Of a stretch of 64,000 nt of DNA, positions 1 through 8,611 are shown piece by piece. Each line of letters opens with the position of its first letter. Positions within the stretch are counted from its first letter, which is position 1. This DNA is from Chthonomonas calidirosea (GTDB lineage: Bacteria > Armatimonadota > Fimbriimonadia > Fimbriimonadales > Fimbriimonadaceae). The position numbers and the translations under genes were made by a program. Location of the stretch: the NCBI GenBank assembly GCA_945882415.1, contig CAMCWC010000010.1:62001-126000 (forward strand), in the 5' to 3' direction. The notes beneath the pieces were generated by a model, which saw nothing but the letters and a program-made list of their open reading frames with translations, was not told the DNA's origin and did not search any database.

Positions 1-776
1 TCGACCCATCGACGATAGCAAGCCTTAGCGAGTTCATTGGTCTCGGGCACGCGCAGTTCCCTTGCGGTTCGGAGCATCAGGGCGGAGTTGTAGCTCCACT
101 TCGTTTTCTCGATTTTCCCGTTCAGGTCGATGCTATCCCAGTAGAGGCCATCCGACGGGTCGCGCAAATTCTTGAGAGTCCAGTCGTAGATTTCTTGCGC
201 CTTCGCTCGGAGTTTCTTTCCATCCCGATATTTCCCCACCGCCAAGCAAGCTGCCGCAACCGGGGCGTTGGAGCAGGTGTTCTTTGAAGCCTTATCCGAC
301 TCTCGCCAATAAATCCCGCCACCGAGTTTTGCGTCTTCCCCGCTCAGCGCATATTCCAAAGCGCGCTCCGCCCGATCCAGAAACCGCTTCTCTTTGGTCA
401 GTTCAAAAATCTCGACGAGAGCCATCGCCATCCAGGCGTTATCGTCGTAATAGCGGTCAACCGGCTTCGGGCCGGGTAGCACGTCATAGCCCGGCACGGG
501 TCCTTTCGGGTTCCAATACACCTCAACTGCGTCCGCATACCGAATCAAACCAGGCCGCAAAGTAGAGTCCACGCGGGCCGCCGCGACCCAGGCACTGAGC
601 ACGACTCCAACCGTCCAGTTGAACGCGACGCCGCTCGCCTTGCCCTCGGGCGAAATCGCTTCGGCCAGAAGGGATGAATTCGGCACCGAATAAGCCCGGA
701 CCGCCCGCTCGAAATCGAGGTTAGTGTCTTTTAAACACGCGACGGGCGACGAAACAACCAAAAGCGCGGCGATCAT
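1..776 (-). CDS. Glycoside hydrolase family 76-like secreted protein (3' end outside window)
   Basis: The reading frame is open from an ATG at 776 to the window edge, so the C-terminus is missing (258 codons present). GH76 enzymes are alpha-1,6-mannanases of an (alpha/alpha)6 barrel fold. What I see: a hydrophobic N-terminus ending near a Cys (MIAALLVV...VAC), a tyrosine-rich YYDDNAW motif with the paired aspartates typical of the GH76 active site, then GGGIYWRE, an asparagine-rich stretch around NTCSNAPVAAA, and WSYNSALMLR near the visible end; this succession is characteristic of GH76. GGAG lies 8 nt before the ATG. The role is inferred as extracytoplasmic glycan hydrolysis; the substrate is unknown. 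Confidence 0.72.
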   Translation of the reverse strand, partial: MIAALLVVSSPVACLKDTNLDFERAVRAYSVPNSSLLAEAISPEGKASGVAFNWTVGVVLSAWVAAARVDSTLRPGLIRYADAVEVYWNPKGPVPGYDVLPGPKPVDRYYDDNAWMAMALVEIFELTKEKRFLDRAERALEYALSGEDAKLGGGIYWRESDKASKNTCSNAPVAAACLAVGKYRDGKKLRAKAQEIYDWTLKNLRDPSDGLYWDSIDLNGKIEKTKWSYNSALMLRTARELRVPETNELAKACYRRWV

Positions 777-912
777 CTTAACATCTCCGGGTCTATCATA
801 GCGTCAGAGTGATCAGAGCCATAGGGCACGCAATGTCCTGGGACTTTGCGAAATTTCTTCTCAAGATTGAACGAATCGCCACTGCGAAACACTTATTAAT
901 GTACGTGCTCCC

Positions 913-2076
913 ATGACGCCAATCCGAAGTGTGCTCCTCACCACCGCGTGCCTGACGTTACTCGTGCCCTCGTTAGGTCGGGCATGCATCAACGACACCG
1001 ACACCGTCGAGTTCGAACTCAAGAACATGAACTTGCTTGAGGAAATCAAGCAGACCAAACGCAGTACGGATAAGCGACGTTTGATCGGCGATCTGATTAT
1101 CCGCGCGGCATCGGGACGGTTCGAGCGATATCCGAAGAAGTACTACGAAATGCGAATTGCCGCACTCGAGAGAGAGCCAAAGCTCGACGCATATTCCGCA
1201 GACGATCTCGCGGTTGCCTACGACCGGATCGGCGATAGCAAGTCGGCAATGCGCGTGATCCGAGCGTCGCTGCCCCAGCGAAAACCTGGTTCCGAGGAGA
1301 TGTATCGGTTCCATGCCAACTACGGCACCTTCATTGCCCACAACTGGTTTAAGGGCGGCGCAAAGAAATCGGAAGTCAGTCAGTTGGATGAAGCCGCAGC
1401 GCAGATTGAATCCGGACTAAAAATCCGTCCCGATGCGCATTTCGGCCGAGAGCGTGTTCAGCTTCAACTGTTACGATTTGTGGCCGCTCATACGCGGGGC
1501 ACGGAGAAATTGCCACTGTATAACTATTTAAACCAGACGTTGACGGATCATGAGATCGCAATCGGCCTTTGCGGTTTAGTGATGATGGGGGCCGCATACG
1601 AGTCTCCAGACGTATTTGCCGCAATAACCCAGACTGGCTACTACGTGTCTGAATCCGGACGAAGGGTCGCCCGCTACAGGGCGGCAGAGCTCCTCAAAAC
1701 GCGAAAGCCAATCTCGGACTTCTTTGATGAGGAGTTGAATGAGCTTCTTAAGGATAAGCAGTTCCTTACGCGACCGAACCGCGCGGCAAGGTTGTATTCA
1801 AAGGTTCGACAAGATGGGGAAAAGGTTCATCAAAAGCGAACGGCCTATATGCTTGCCCGGCTCAATCGAGGCGAGCATCCTGACTGGACTGAAGAGTTCT
1901 GGTCGGACTGGGAAGAGCCCCCATATTTGGTTCTTGAGAAAGAGAAGCAAGGGCCGATCGTCAGGCAAGCAGACTACGTGCCCCTCGGTGCTGCAGGATT
2001 AATGCTTTTGGCGACCGGATTTTACGTCCGTGAGCGCATCGTCACACGTCGAAAAGCAAAGTTGCCGACCAAATGA
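913..2076 (+). CDS. Secreted helical-repeat (TPR-like) protein with C-terminal membrane anchor, unknown function
   Basis: A 387-residue protein that I do not recognise. It has a signal peptide (residues 1-24, ending GRA before Cys25), then a largely alpha-helical body with TPR-like pairs around residues 85-180 (for example DDLAVAYDRIGDSKSAMRV) and a hydrophobic segment near 360-378 followed by a basic tail (RKAKLPTK). That predicts a periplasmic helical-repeat domain anchored by its C-terminus. It is the first gene rightward from the intergenic gap after the GH76 gene, and no Shine-Dalgarno sequence is obvious. The gap 777-912 contains nothing else I can identify and presumably holds divergent promoters. 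Confidence 0.75.
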   Translation: MTPIRSVLLTTACLTLLVPSLGRACINDTDTVEFELKNMNLLEEIKQTKRSTDKRRLIGDLIIRAASGRFERYPKKYYEMRIAALEREPKLDAYSADDLAVAYDRIGDSKSAMRVIRASLPQRKPGSEEMYRFHANYGTFIAHNWFKGGAKKSEVSQLDEAAAQIESGLKIRPDAHFGRERVQLQLLRFVAAHTRGTEKLPLYNYLNQTLTDHEIAIGLCGLVMMGAAYESPDVFAAITQTGYYVSESGRRVARYRAAELLKTRKPISDFFDEELNELLKDKQFLTRPNRAARLYSKVRQDGEKVHQKRTAYMLARLNRGEHPDWTEEFWSDWEEPPYLVLEKEKQGPIVRQADYVPLGAAGLMLLATGFYVRERIVTRRKAKLPTK

Positions 2077-2093
2077 TTCCAAAATAGACCCCA

Positions 2094-2633
2094 GTGCAAT
2101 CCACCGCCGTCGACCTGCTGATCACCGGATTCGGACCGTTCCTCAACATTGAGGACAACCCGTCGAGCTATCTCGCCGAAAACTCCGGGCTCCCGTTCCG
2201 AATCCTGCCGGTCACGTTCGCGGGGGTGGAATCGTTCTTGGCCGAATGCCAAGGAACTCCTCCGCGACGGTTGCTCATGCTCGGCGTTGCGGCCGGAAGA
2301 GCCAAGTTCACGCCGGAACTTTTCGGGTGGAATCTCATCGGCGACACCGCCGACGCCGCCGGCGTGACCCAGCCCGGACTCATTGAGCCCGATGGTCCGT
2401 TCTTCCGAGAGTCCACCCTCTGGAGCAAAACTCAACTGATCCAACTCGTCCTCGGCGGAACCACCGGCCTCAGCGGAAGCCCCGGACATTACCTCTGCAA
2501 CTATGCCCTGTACCGGGCGCTTGGCACGTTGCCGGGCACCAAAGTTGGCTTTCTCCACGTCCCCGGAGACCAACATATGACGCGAGAAGAGATGCACCAG
2601 AGGTTTCAAACGGTGCTGAAAGAACTAAACTAG
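2094..2633 (+). CDS. Pyroglutamyl-peptidase I-like (peptidase family C15)
   Basis: Family C15 enzymes remove N-terminal pyroglutamate from peptides with a Glu-Cys-His triad. The 179-residue product begins VDLLITGFGPF, the family's start signature (GFGPF). The candidate triad is Glu75 (in TPELFGWN, aligning with the family's xERVAxN), Cys135 (in GHYLCNYALY, the family's xVCNxxxY) and His155 (in GFLHVPGD). It is shorter than the usual 200-215 residues. The start is GTG, 17 nt after the preceding gene's stop. The four-base gap to the following glycosyltransferase indicates one transcript. The family call is firm; substrate specificity is inferred. Confidence 0.75.
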   Translation: MQSTAVDLLITGFGPFLNIEDNPSSYLAENSGLPFRILPVTFAGVESFLAECQGTPPRRLLMLGVAAGRAKFTPELFGWNLIGDTADAAGVTQPGLIEPDGPFFRESTLWSKTQLIQLVLGGTTGLSGSPGHYLCNYALYRALGTLPGTKVGFLHVPGDQHMTREEMHQRFQTVLKELN

Positions 2634-2637
2634 GGCG

Positions 2638-3561
2638 GTGCCCCGCGTTTCGGTTTTGCTCACTTGCTACAACCACTTCCGCTATTTGCCGGAGGCGCTG
2701 GAAGGCATCCGTAATCAGACCTACCGCGACTTCGAAATCATCGCGATTGATGACGGAAGCACGGACGGCACGCGTGAATGGCTCTCACGCCAAACCGACC
2801 TGAAAACCATCTTTAACGAGGACAACCTCGGCACCTACGGGTCGCTCAACGTTGCCCTCGCCGCCGCCGAAGGCGAGCTCGTCGCGATCCTCAATGACGA
2901 CGACGTGTGGCTCCCAGAAAAGCTGGAGAAACAGGTCGCGCTGCTTGACGCTCACCCCGAAGTCGGGCTGGTCCATACCGGCGGCTACTTCATTGATGGC
3001 GACAGCAACCGGACCGAAGGTAACCCGCTTGGCTTCCGCTTCCCCCGCTTCGAAACTGGCGACATTCTGCTCGGCCTGGTCTTCGAAAACAAAATCATCG
3101 CCAGCGCCGCCCTCGCCCGGACCGAGATTCTTCGCGAACTCGGCGGATTCAATGAGCGCTACTTCGGCAGCGGCGACTGGGAGATGTGGTTCCGCGTTGC
3201 CGAGGTCGCCGATGTTGGCTTCGTCGACGCCCCACTCACCCTCTACCGGGTCCACGGAGCAAATGCGAGCCACAAGCTCGAACGAATATGGCGAGACGAC
3301 GAAATGCTTCGAGAGTGGATCCACGAACGCCTCGACGCGAACCTGAAGGCGGGACGACTGCATCCCCGCGACGTCGGTGAGTTCGGCGCGATGTCGTTCA
3401 ACTTTGCCGCCCTCGGCACGGTGCAAATGCTCAACGGAAAGCCCGAAGACGCCCGTCGTAGCTATAAAAAGTCTCTAAGACTGAACCCGCTCCGATGGCA
3501 AACTTACGCGCGGTACCTCCTTACCTTCGCTGGCCCAGCCAAGTTTCGAAAGTTCCTCTGA
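2638..3561 (+). CDS. Glycosyltransferase family 2 protein
   Basis: A GT-A fold inverting glycosyltransferase using nucleotide sugars. The N-terminus RVSVLLTCYNHFRYL, the AIDDGSTDGT motif and NDDDVW (the DxD metal site) are classic GT2. HTGGYFIDG and GSGDWEMWFRVAE follow as the acceptor-side signature (D in GDWEMW as likely base). Residues after about 255 look like a single TPR (ALGTVQMLNGKPEDARRSYKKSL) rather than membrane helices, so the enzyme is probably cytosolic. GTG start at 2638, 4 nt after the upstream gene's stop. Polysaccharide or cell-surface glycan synthesis is inferred. Confidence 0.88.
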   Translation: MPRVSVLLTCYNHFRYLPEALEGIRNQTYRDFEIIAIDDGSTDGTREWLSRQTDLKTIFNEDNLGTYGSLNVALAAAEGELVAILNDDDVWLPEKLEKQVALLDAHPEVGLVHTGGYFIDGDSNRTEGNPLGFRFPRFETGDILLGLVFENKIIASAALARTEILRELGGFNERYFGSGDWEMWFRVAEVADVGFVDAPLTLYRVHGANASHKLERIWRDDEMLREWIHERLDANLKAGRLHPRDVGEFGAMSFNFAALGTVQMLNGKPEDARRSYKKSLRLNPLRWQTYARYLLTFAGPAKFRKFL

Positions 3562-3685
3562 ACTTCACAGATTCTTGAGAAAAAACCAGCAGTTCCAGCA
3601 TGATTCTTAACAATCGCCAGGGTTATGATCACGGGGGAACCGAAGGACGCGCCAACTCGTAACTGCAGGTTCGAACAAGCGGAGC

Positions 3686-4831
3686 ATGTCCAAACGCATT
3701 TATCTCGATTACGCGGCGACTTCACCCTTACGGCCTGAAGTAAGGAAAGCCATGCTCCCCTGGCTTGAGTCCGGCAATCCAAGCAGCCTCCACGTCGATG
3801 GACGCCGTGCGAAAGGCGCGATTGATCAAGCACGAGAACGGGTCAGCACCGCGCTTGGATGCGAGTTTGGGGAGTGCCTTTTCACCTCCGGGGCAACAGA
3901 GTCTGCCAATGCCGCCATCATCGGCGCGGCGGTCGCTAACGAAGATCCAACCCGACGGCGCGTGCTCATCTCCGCGGCCGAGCACCACTGCGTGCTCCAC
4001 ACGCAGTCGATGTTGGAACGCCTGGGATACCAAGTCACCCTGCTCCCCGTGGGCCGAGACACGAGACCTGACTTCGATAGAGTCGTAGCCGAACTGACCA
4101 CCGATGTCCTTCTGATCGCCGTCATGCACGCGAACAACGAGACCGGCGCAATCACGGACGTTGCGGCCATTGTTGATAAAGCTCACGAAGCCGGAGTCCT
4201 TGTGTTCTCGGACGCCGTTCAGACCTTCACCAAGATTCCCAACCTAGTCAAGAAGCTGAGGGCCGACCTCATCGCCGTTTCCGCCCATAAAATCGGCGGA
4301 CCTCAGGGTGCCGGTTCCCTGTACGTCAAAGCGGGCACCAAGTTGAAGCCGCTTGTCGGTGGCGGTGGCCAAGAACGGGAGCTCCGGGGAGGCACGGAGA
4401 ATGTGGCCGGGATCGTAGGCTTCGCCGGCGCCGTGACTTTGCCAATGTCCGACGCAATGACGAAGAGCGCCCGCGATGCTCTCCTTAAGCGCCTAATTTC
4501 TGGAGGCGCGGTGCCGACGCTTTCGCCGGAAACCCCGACCCTGAACACCCACTGTCATGTTCGCTTCCCGGGCGTCGAGTCAGAGTCGATGCTCATTCGC
4601 CTCGATCGCGCCGGGGTCAGCGCCAGCGCCGGAGCGGCCTGCAGCAGTGGCAGCCTCGAAGCGTCACACGTTCTGCTCGCCGCCGGATTTTCCGAGGCCG
4701 AAGCCAAAGAAGGGCTCCGCTTCACTCTTGGCCCCGGCATTGGGCCGAACGACGCCATCCTCGCCGCCGATCGAATCATCCAAGCCGCCCAGGCTATTCT
4801 GGGCACCGAGAAATCCCGAGTCGCCAGATAG
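3686..4831 (+). CDS. Cysteine desulfurase (IscS/NifS family, class V aminotransferase fold)
   Basis: A PLP enzyme that mobilises sulfur from cysteine as an enzyme persulfide for Fe-S clusters or thiolation. Evidence: the YLDYAATSPLRP start, TSGATESANAA, MHANNETGAI, the PLP lysine in SAHKIGGPQGAG, and the persulfide Cys319 in SASAGAACSSGS, followed by LRFTLGP. At 381 residues the length is normal. GCGGAGC immediately precedes the ATG. A TATGAT at 3624-3629 could be a -10 box. No iscU, iscR, suf or thiI neighbour is visible, so whether it serves Fe-S assembly or tRNA thiolation is open. hslU follows after 19 nt. Confidence 0.92.
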   Translation: MSKRIYLDYAATSPLRPEVRKAMLPWLESGNPSSLHVDGRRAKGAIDQARERVSTALGCEFGECLFTSGATESANAAIIGAAVANEDPTRRRVLISAAEHHCVLHTQSMLERLGYQVTLLPVGRDTRPDFDRVVAELTTDVLLIAVMHANNETGAITDVAAIVDKAHEAGVLVFSDAVQTFTKIPNLVKKLRADLIAVSAHKIGGPQGAGSLYVKAGTKLKPLVGGGGQERELRGGTENVAGIVGFAGAVTLPMSDAMTKSARDALLKRLISGGAVPTLSPETPTLNTHCHVRFPGVESESMLIRLDRAGVSASAGAACSSGSLEASHVLLAAGFSEAEAKEGLRFTLGPGIGPNDAILAADRIIQAAQAILGTEKSRVAR

Positions 4832-4850
4832 CCTCTGGTACCTTGAAATT

Positions 4851-6239
4851 GTGAGTCTGCCCATCGAAGATCTAACGCCGCGACAAATCGTGGCCGAATT
4901 GGACAAGTACGTCATCGGACAACAAGCCGCCAAGCGAGCGGTCGCCGTTGCTCTTCGAAACCGATACCGCCGACAGCAACTCCCCGAGGAGCGCCGCGAT
5001 GATGTGATGCCGAAAAACATCCTCATGATCGGCCCTACGGGAGTCGGCAAAACCGAACTTGCTCGCCGCCTGGCGCAGCTTGCCCGAGCCCCATTCGTCA
5101 AGGTCGAAGCCACCAAGTTCACCGAGGTCGGTTACGTCGGTCGAGACGTGGATTCGATGGTTCGGGACCTGGTTTCTCACGCAGTCCGAATTGTCGAAAA
5201 GGAGAAATTCGAAGCCGTGCGCGAAGAGTCCGAGCGCCGCGCCATGGACCGACTGGTGGACATGGTCTACGACGGCCCGACTCCGTGGCAAACCAACTTC
5301 AACTACTTCTCTGACGACGCTGCCGAAACCGAAGCCAAGCCGGCCATCAGCGCAGAGGACTACCAAGCCGCTCAAGCATCGCTTCGCGCACAAATCCTTG
5401 CCGGTGAGCTTGATAGCCAGCTCGTCGAGATCGACGTTGAAGAAGCCAACAACCCGTTTGTCCAGGTCTTCTCCGCCCAAGGCATCGAAGAAATGGGCAT
5501 CGACACCAGCGCACCGGGCGGACCATTCGGCTCTCGACGTTCCACCCGCCGCGTGACCGTGCAAGAGGCCCATCCGATGCTGGTGGAAGAAGAGTCGAAG
5601 AAAATGGTCGATCGAAGCTCGATCAACCGCGAAGCGATCGTTCGAGCCGAGCAGACCGGCATCATCTTCATCGACGAAATCGACAAAGTCGCGATCAAAA
5701 GCTCTGGGGCTGGACCCGACGTTTCCCGAGAAGGGGTCCAGCGAGACTTGCTCCCGATCATCGAAGGCTCGACCGTGCAGTCGAAGTTCGGACCGATCAA
5801 AACCGACCACATCCTCTTCATCGCTGCCGGCGCCTTCCACATCGCCAAGCCAAGCGACCTGATCCCCGAGCTTCAGGGGCGACTCCCGATCCGAGTTGAG
5901 CTCGAAAGCCTCACTCGCGGCGACCTTCGCCGAATTCTTCAGGAGCCAAAGAACGCGCTCGTCGGCCAGTACTTCGACCTGCTCAAGGTAGACGGCGTTG
6001 AAATCGAGTTCACATCCGACGCGCTCGACGAAATCGCCGAGCTCGCCGAAGCGGTGAACGAGAAGATCGAAGACATCGGGGCGCGACGACTTCACACGAT
6101 GATGGAGCGACTTCTGGAAGAAGCCTTGTACGAAGCTCCGGAAACCGAACAGAAGCACATTCGGTTCAACCGAGAGTCGGTTCGAGCCAAGCTCGATCCG
6201 TTCGTCCGAAACCTCGAAACTTCTCGAAACGTGCTGTAG
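4851..6239 (+). CDS. hslU: ATP-dependent protease ATPase subunit HslU
   Basis: The unfoldase that feeds HslV in the cytosolic HslUV protease. I start it at GTG 4851 (VSLPIEDLTPRQIVAELDKY), matching the family's N-terminus; the frame is open upstream to 4557, but only as overlap with the desulfurase gene. Domains: Walker A GPTGVGKT at residues 61-68, pore loop GYVGRDV, an intermediate (I) domain about 110-230, Walker B IIFIDEID, and sensor region RLPIRVEL. Length 462 is typical. hslV normally lies directly upstream, but a cysteine desulfurase is there instead and no HslV is in the window. The C-terminus, SRNVL, departs from the usual RFIL/RYIL tail that docks into HslV. Confidence 0.93.
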   Translation: MSLPIEDLTPRQIVAELDKYVIGQQAAKRAVAVALRNRYRRQQLPEERRDDVMPKNILMIGPTGVGKTELARRLAQLARAPFVKVEATKFTEVGYVGRDVDSMVRDLVSHAVRIVEKEKFEAVREESERRAMDRLVDMVYDGPTPWQTNFNYFSDDAAETEAKPAISAEDYQAAQASLRAQILAGELDSQLVEIDVEEANNPFVQVFSAQGIEEMGIDTSAPGGPFGSRRSTRRVTVQEAHPMLVEEESKKMVDRSSINREAIVRAEQTGIIFIDEIDKVAIKSSGAGPDVSREGVQRDLLPIIEGSTVQSKFGPIKTDHILFIAAGAFHIAKPSDLIPELQGRLPIRVELESLTRGDLRRILQEPKNALVGQYFDLLKVDGVEIEFTSDALDEIAELAEAVNEKIEDIGARRLHTMMERLLEEALYEAPETEQKHIRFNRESVRAKLDPFVRNLETSRNVL

Positions 6240-6249
6240 CAGAAAAAAG

Positions 6250-6280
6250 TTGGGAAGCTCAGAAAACTTCTCCCTATAAT
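6250..6280 (+). promoter_or_regulatory. Candidate sigma-70 promoter for the lysozyme-like gene
   Basis: A perfect TATAAT at 6275-6280 with TTGGGA at 6250-6255, spacing 19, between the hslU stop and the next gene. The wide spacing keeps confidence modest. Confidence 0.4.
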
Positions 6281-6335
6281 CGAATTGAGTGCGCCGACGA
6301 ACGTCCTATCCTCGGCGCACAAGGTTTTGACTGAG

Positions 6336-7745
6336 ATGAGAATTTACGGCACGCTTCCGGTTCTGGCCCTCATCTCGTCTTTTGCGTCCGCACAGACAAG
6401 CTTTTTGCCGGAAGAGCGAGACCGCATCACGCAGTTTTGGAAAGAACCGTCACGGCTGGCGACGGTCGTGCCGGAGTCCGCCAACAAGCAAGGACTTTTT
6501 GTTGTGCGTCAAAGTCCAGAAGGTTCTTTTTGGCTCTGGAACTTTAACAAACTGCGCGGACTCGGCAAGGTTCCCCCAACCCAAACGGCGCCCATCGTTC
6601 CGGTCACATCGCCCGGTATCCAACCTGGTTCCGCAAAAGCTTGGGAAACGTGGCTTCAAGCCAAGCAGAAGTTCGATGAGTATCAAAGCGCTTTAGCCGC
6701 TAACGAGGAGAACCGCCTCGGCGGCTTTCCCACGGTGCCGCAAGTCGAGAGTCCAGACCCCGGTCCTGCGCCCGCAGATCTTGTCGCGTTCGCGGGTGAA
6801 CCACCCCGATTCTTCGAGCCCGCACGACCGAACGAGTTTCGGATCGTGTTCCATGACGCGGAGTACCGCTACGTGGATAACGTGACCGTGCCGAAGCAGT
6901 ACGCCTACTACCGATTCCGACAAGGCGTCCGCGCGGCTGGAAAACCCGTTAAGGGGATGCCAGACGACGAACTGAACTCACTGTTTGAAAAGGCCGGAAT
7001 CAGCCCCAAAATGTGCAAAACCATGCGGGCGGTTTCCCTACTCGAAGGGGGATTTGAGAGCGTAAACACCTATGACACTGGCTACTTGAGTGTCGGGGTC
7101 ATCCAGTTTGCCGCTCTTTCCGAAGGCGGCGGCAGCCTCGGCGCGGTTCTAGCGAAGATGGAAATGGAGTCTCCTACGGCATTCCAAGAACACTTCCGCA
7201 ACTTCGGAATCGATGTTTCGGATTCCGGCAAAATCCAGGTGTTTGATACCGACCAGCAGCAAGAGCTCGAGGGCCTAGATGCTGTACTCCGAATCATCGA
7301 AGACAAGCGACTCACCGCCGTTTTCCAGCGCGCCGGAGACCGGAGCGAAGAGTTCCGCATCAGCCAACTCAAAGTTGCCTACGAGCGGTACTACCCAGCA
7401 AACGATGTTCTGCTTCTGAACACCACGAAAGGACCGATCCAGGGAACGGTAGCGGAGGTTTTCCGCACCGATGCCGGAATCGCCACGCTAATGGATCGGA
7501 AGGTGAACACCGGCGGACTTGGGAACCTCACCGCTCTTCTCACTCAACTCGCCGAAAAAGTTGGGGCAACAAAACTTGCCGATCTCGCGACTTATGAGTA
7601 CGAGCTCACCGAAGCCATGCAGTACCGGCACAACTTCCTGAACGACGCTTCCCTAGAAAAGCCTGCCGAACCGAAAGTTCGCACTTTGCCATCGCGAGGA
7701 AACAACGGGCGGTTTGGTCGCACCGGCGTTCGGAAGGGACGTTGA
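6336..7745 (+). CDS. Secreted protein with lysozyme-like domain
   Basis: Start set at ATG 6336 because it opens a clean signal peptide (MRIYGTLPVLALISSFASA-Q); the frame is open upstream to 6285. Of 469 residues, the first about 150 are proline-rich and low in structure. A folded domain from about 170 holds SLLEGGFESVNTYDTG followed by SVGVIQFA, an arrangement seen in lysozyme-like or peptidoglycan-hydrolase-like folds, with Glu237 (in LEGGF) as candidate acid. The C-terminus is basic and Gly/Arg-rich (GRFGRTGVRKGR). A role in peptidoglycan or glycan cleavage in the envelope is inferred; the exact family is not established. Confidence 0.6.
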   Translation: MRIYGTLPVLALISSFASAQTSFLPEERDRITQFWKEPSRLATVVPESANKQGLFVVRQSPEGSFWLWNFNKLRGLGKVPPTQTAPIVPVTSPGIQPGSAKAWETWLQAKQKFDEYQSALAANEENRLGGFPTVPQVESPDPGPAPADLVAFAGEPPRFFEPARPNEFRIVFHDAEYRYVDNVTVPKQYAYYRFRQGVRAAGKPVKGMPDDELNSLFEKAGISPKMCKTMRAVSLLEGGFESVNTYDTGYLSVGVIQFAALSEGGGSLGAVLAKMEMESPTAFQEHFRNFGIDVSDSGKIQVFDTDQQQELEGLDAVLRIIEDKRLTAVFQRAGDRSEEFRISQLKVAYERYYPANDVLLLNTTKGPIQGTVAEVFRTDAGIATLMDRKVNTGGLGNLTALLTQLAEKVGATKLADLATYEYELTEAMQYRHNFLNDASLEKPAEPKVRTLPSRGNNGRFGRTGVRKGR

Positions 7746-7756
7746 ACCCATTAGAT

Positions 7757-7785
7757 TTCTTGTTCTATAGCCCCGGGTGTATAAT
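7757..7785 (+). promoter_or_regulatory. Candidate promoter for pspA
   Basis: TATAAT at 7780-7785 preceded by TTCTTG at 7757-7762 with 17-nt spacing, 33 nt upstream of the pspA start. The -10 is perfect, the -35 weak. No sigma-54 type GG-N10-GC box was seen, so the PspF mode of control is not suggested. Confidence 0.45.
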
Positions 7786-7817
7786 CCGGGCACCGAAACC
7801 TCGGGCAAATTCCGGCC

Positions 7818-8609
7818 ATGCAACGCTTTATTAACTGGATTAAGAGTCTTTTCAACCGCACCATGGATCGGCTAGAAGATCCCGAGATGATGCTGGATCA
7901 AGCACGTCGCGACATGCAACAGGCTCTCGTTGCTAACCGCGAAAAGGCCGTGCAGGCCATTACCCAGAAGAACCGTTTGCAGGGAATGCTGGAAGAGGCA
8001 AACAAGAAAAGCGCTCAACTAGAAAAGCAAGCCGCGATGGCATTGCAGCAAGGAAAGCGCGATCTCGCAACGAACTTCATGCGCGAGAAGATGACAAACG
8101 ACGCTACGATTGCGACGCTTCAGGCTTCGTACGATAGCGCCGTTCAGACCGTTGAGCAAGTTAAGGTCGCCATCAAGCGACAAGACGAAGAAGTTCGCGC
8201 CAAGACCGCCGAAGCCCTCGCCATGAAGGCGCAGTGGAAGCAGGCTCAGATTCAGAATTCAATCTCCAAAGCCCTCGACGGCTTGACCTTCGAAAACCAA
8301 TTTGAAGGATTTGGCGCCGCAAGTGAGCGAATCAAGGAAGCTCAGTCGGAGGCCGCTGCCCGACAAGAGATGTTCAGCACATCCATCCAAGGCAAGATGA
8401 TGATGATGGAAGACACCTCCCGCGACATGGAAGCGGAGAGCGAACTCGAAAAGCTGGAACAGCGACTGGGTCTCAAGCCGGCAACGCAAGAAGCGAGCAC
8501 CGCAACCGTATCGGTTGGACTCAACGGAGCTGCCGCTAGCGAAGCCGTCATTCAGTCTGAAGCCGAGAAGCAGCTCGAAGAACTCGAGAAGCGACTCAAG
8601 TCAGACTAG
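7818..8609 (+). CDS. pspA: PspA/IM30 (Vipp1) family membrane-stress protein
   Basis: An ESCRT-III-fold, coiled-coil protein that binds and remodels the inner membrane under stress. The N-terminal amphipathic helix (MQRFINWIKSLFNRTMDRLEDP) includes the family signature, followed by LDQARRDMQQALVANREKAV, and long heptad-rich helices run to about residue 215. A 45-residue C-terminal tail (ending QLEELEKRLKSD) resembles the extra C-terminal region of Vipp1-like members. The 263-residue length fits. It is a single-gene transcript, with a candidate promoter just upstream and a terminator just downstream. No pspF, pspB or pspC is in the window. Confidence 0.9.
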   Translation: MQRFINWIKSLFNRTMDRLEDPEMMLDQARRDMQQALVANREKAVQAITQKNRLQGMLEEANKKSAQLEKQAAMALQQGKRDLATNFMREKMTNDATIATLQASYDSAVQTVEQVKVAIKRQDEEVRAKTAEALAMKAQWKQAQIQNSISKALDGLTFENQFEGFGAASERIKEAQSEAAARQEMFSTSIQGKMMMMEDTSRDMEAESELEKLEQRLGLKPATQEASTATVSVGLNGAAASEAVIQSEAEKQLEELEKRLKSD

Positions 8610-8611
8610 GA

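Noticed and set aside
4557-4850. 98-residue N-terminal extension of HslU
   Set aside because: It lies entirely over the cysteine desulfurase gene in another frame; HslU alignment begins at the GTG at 4851.
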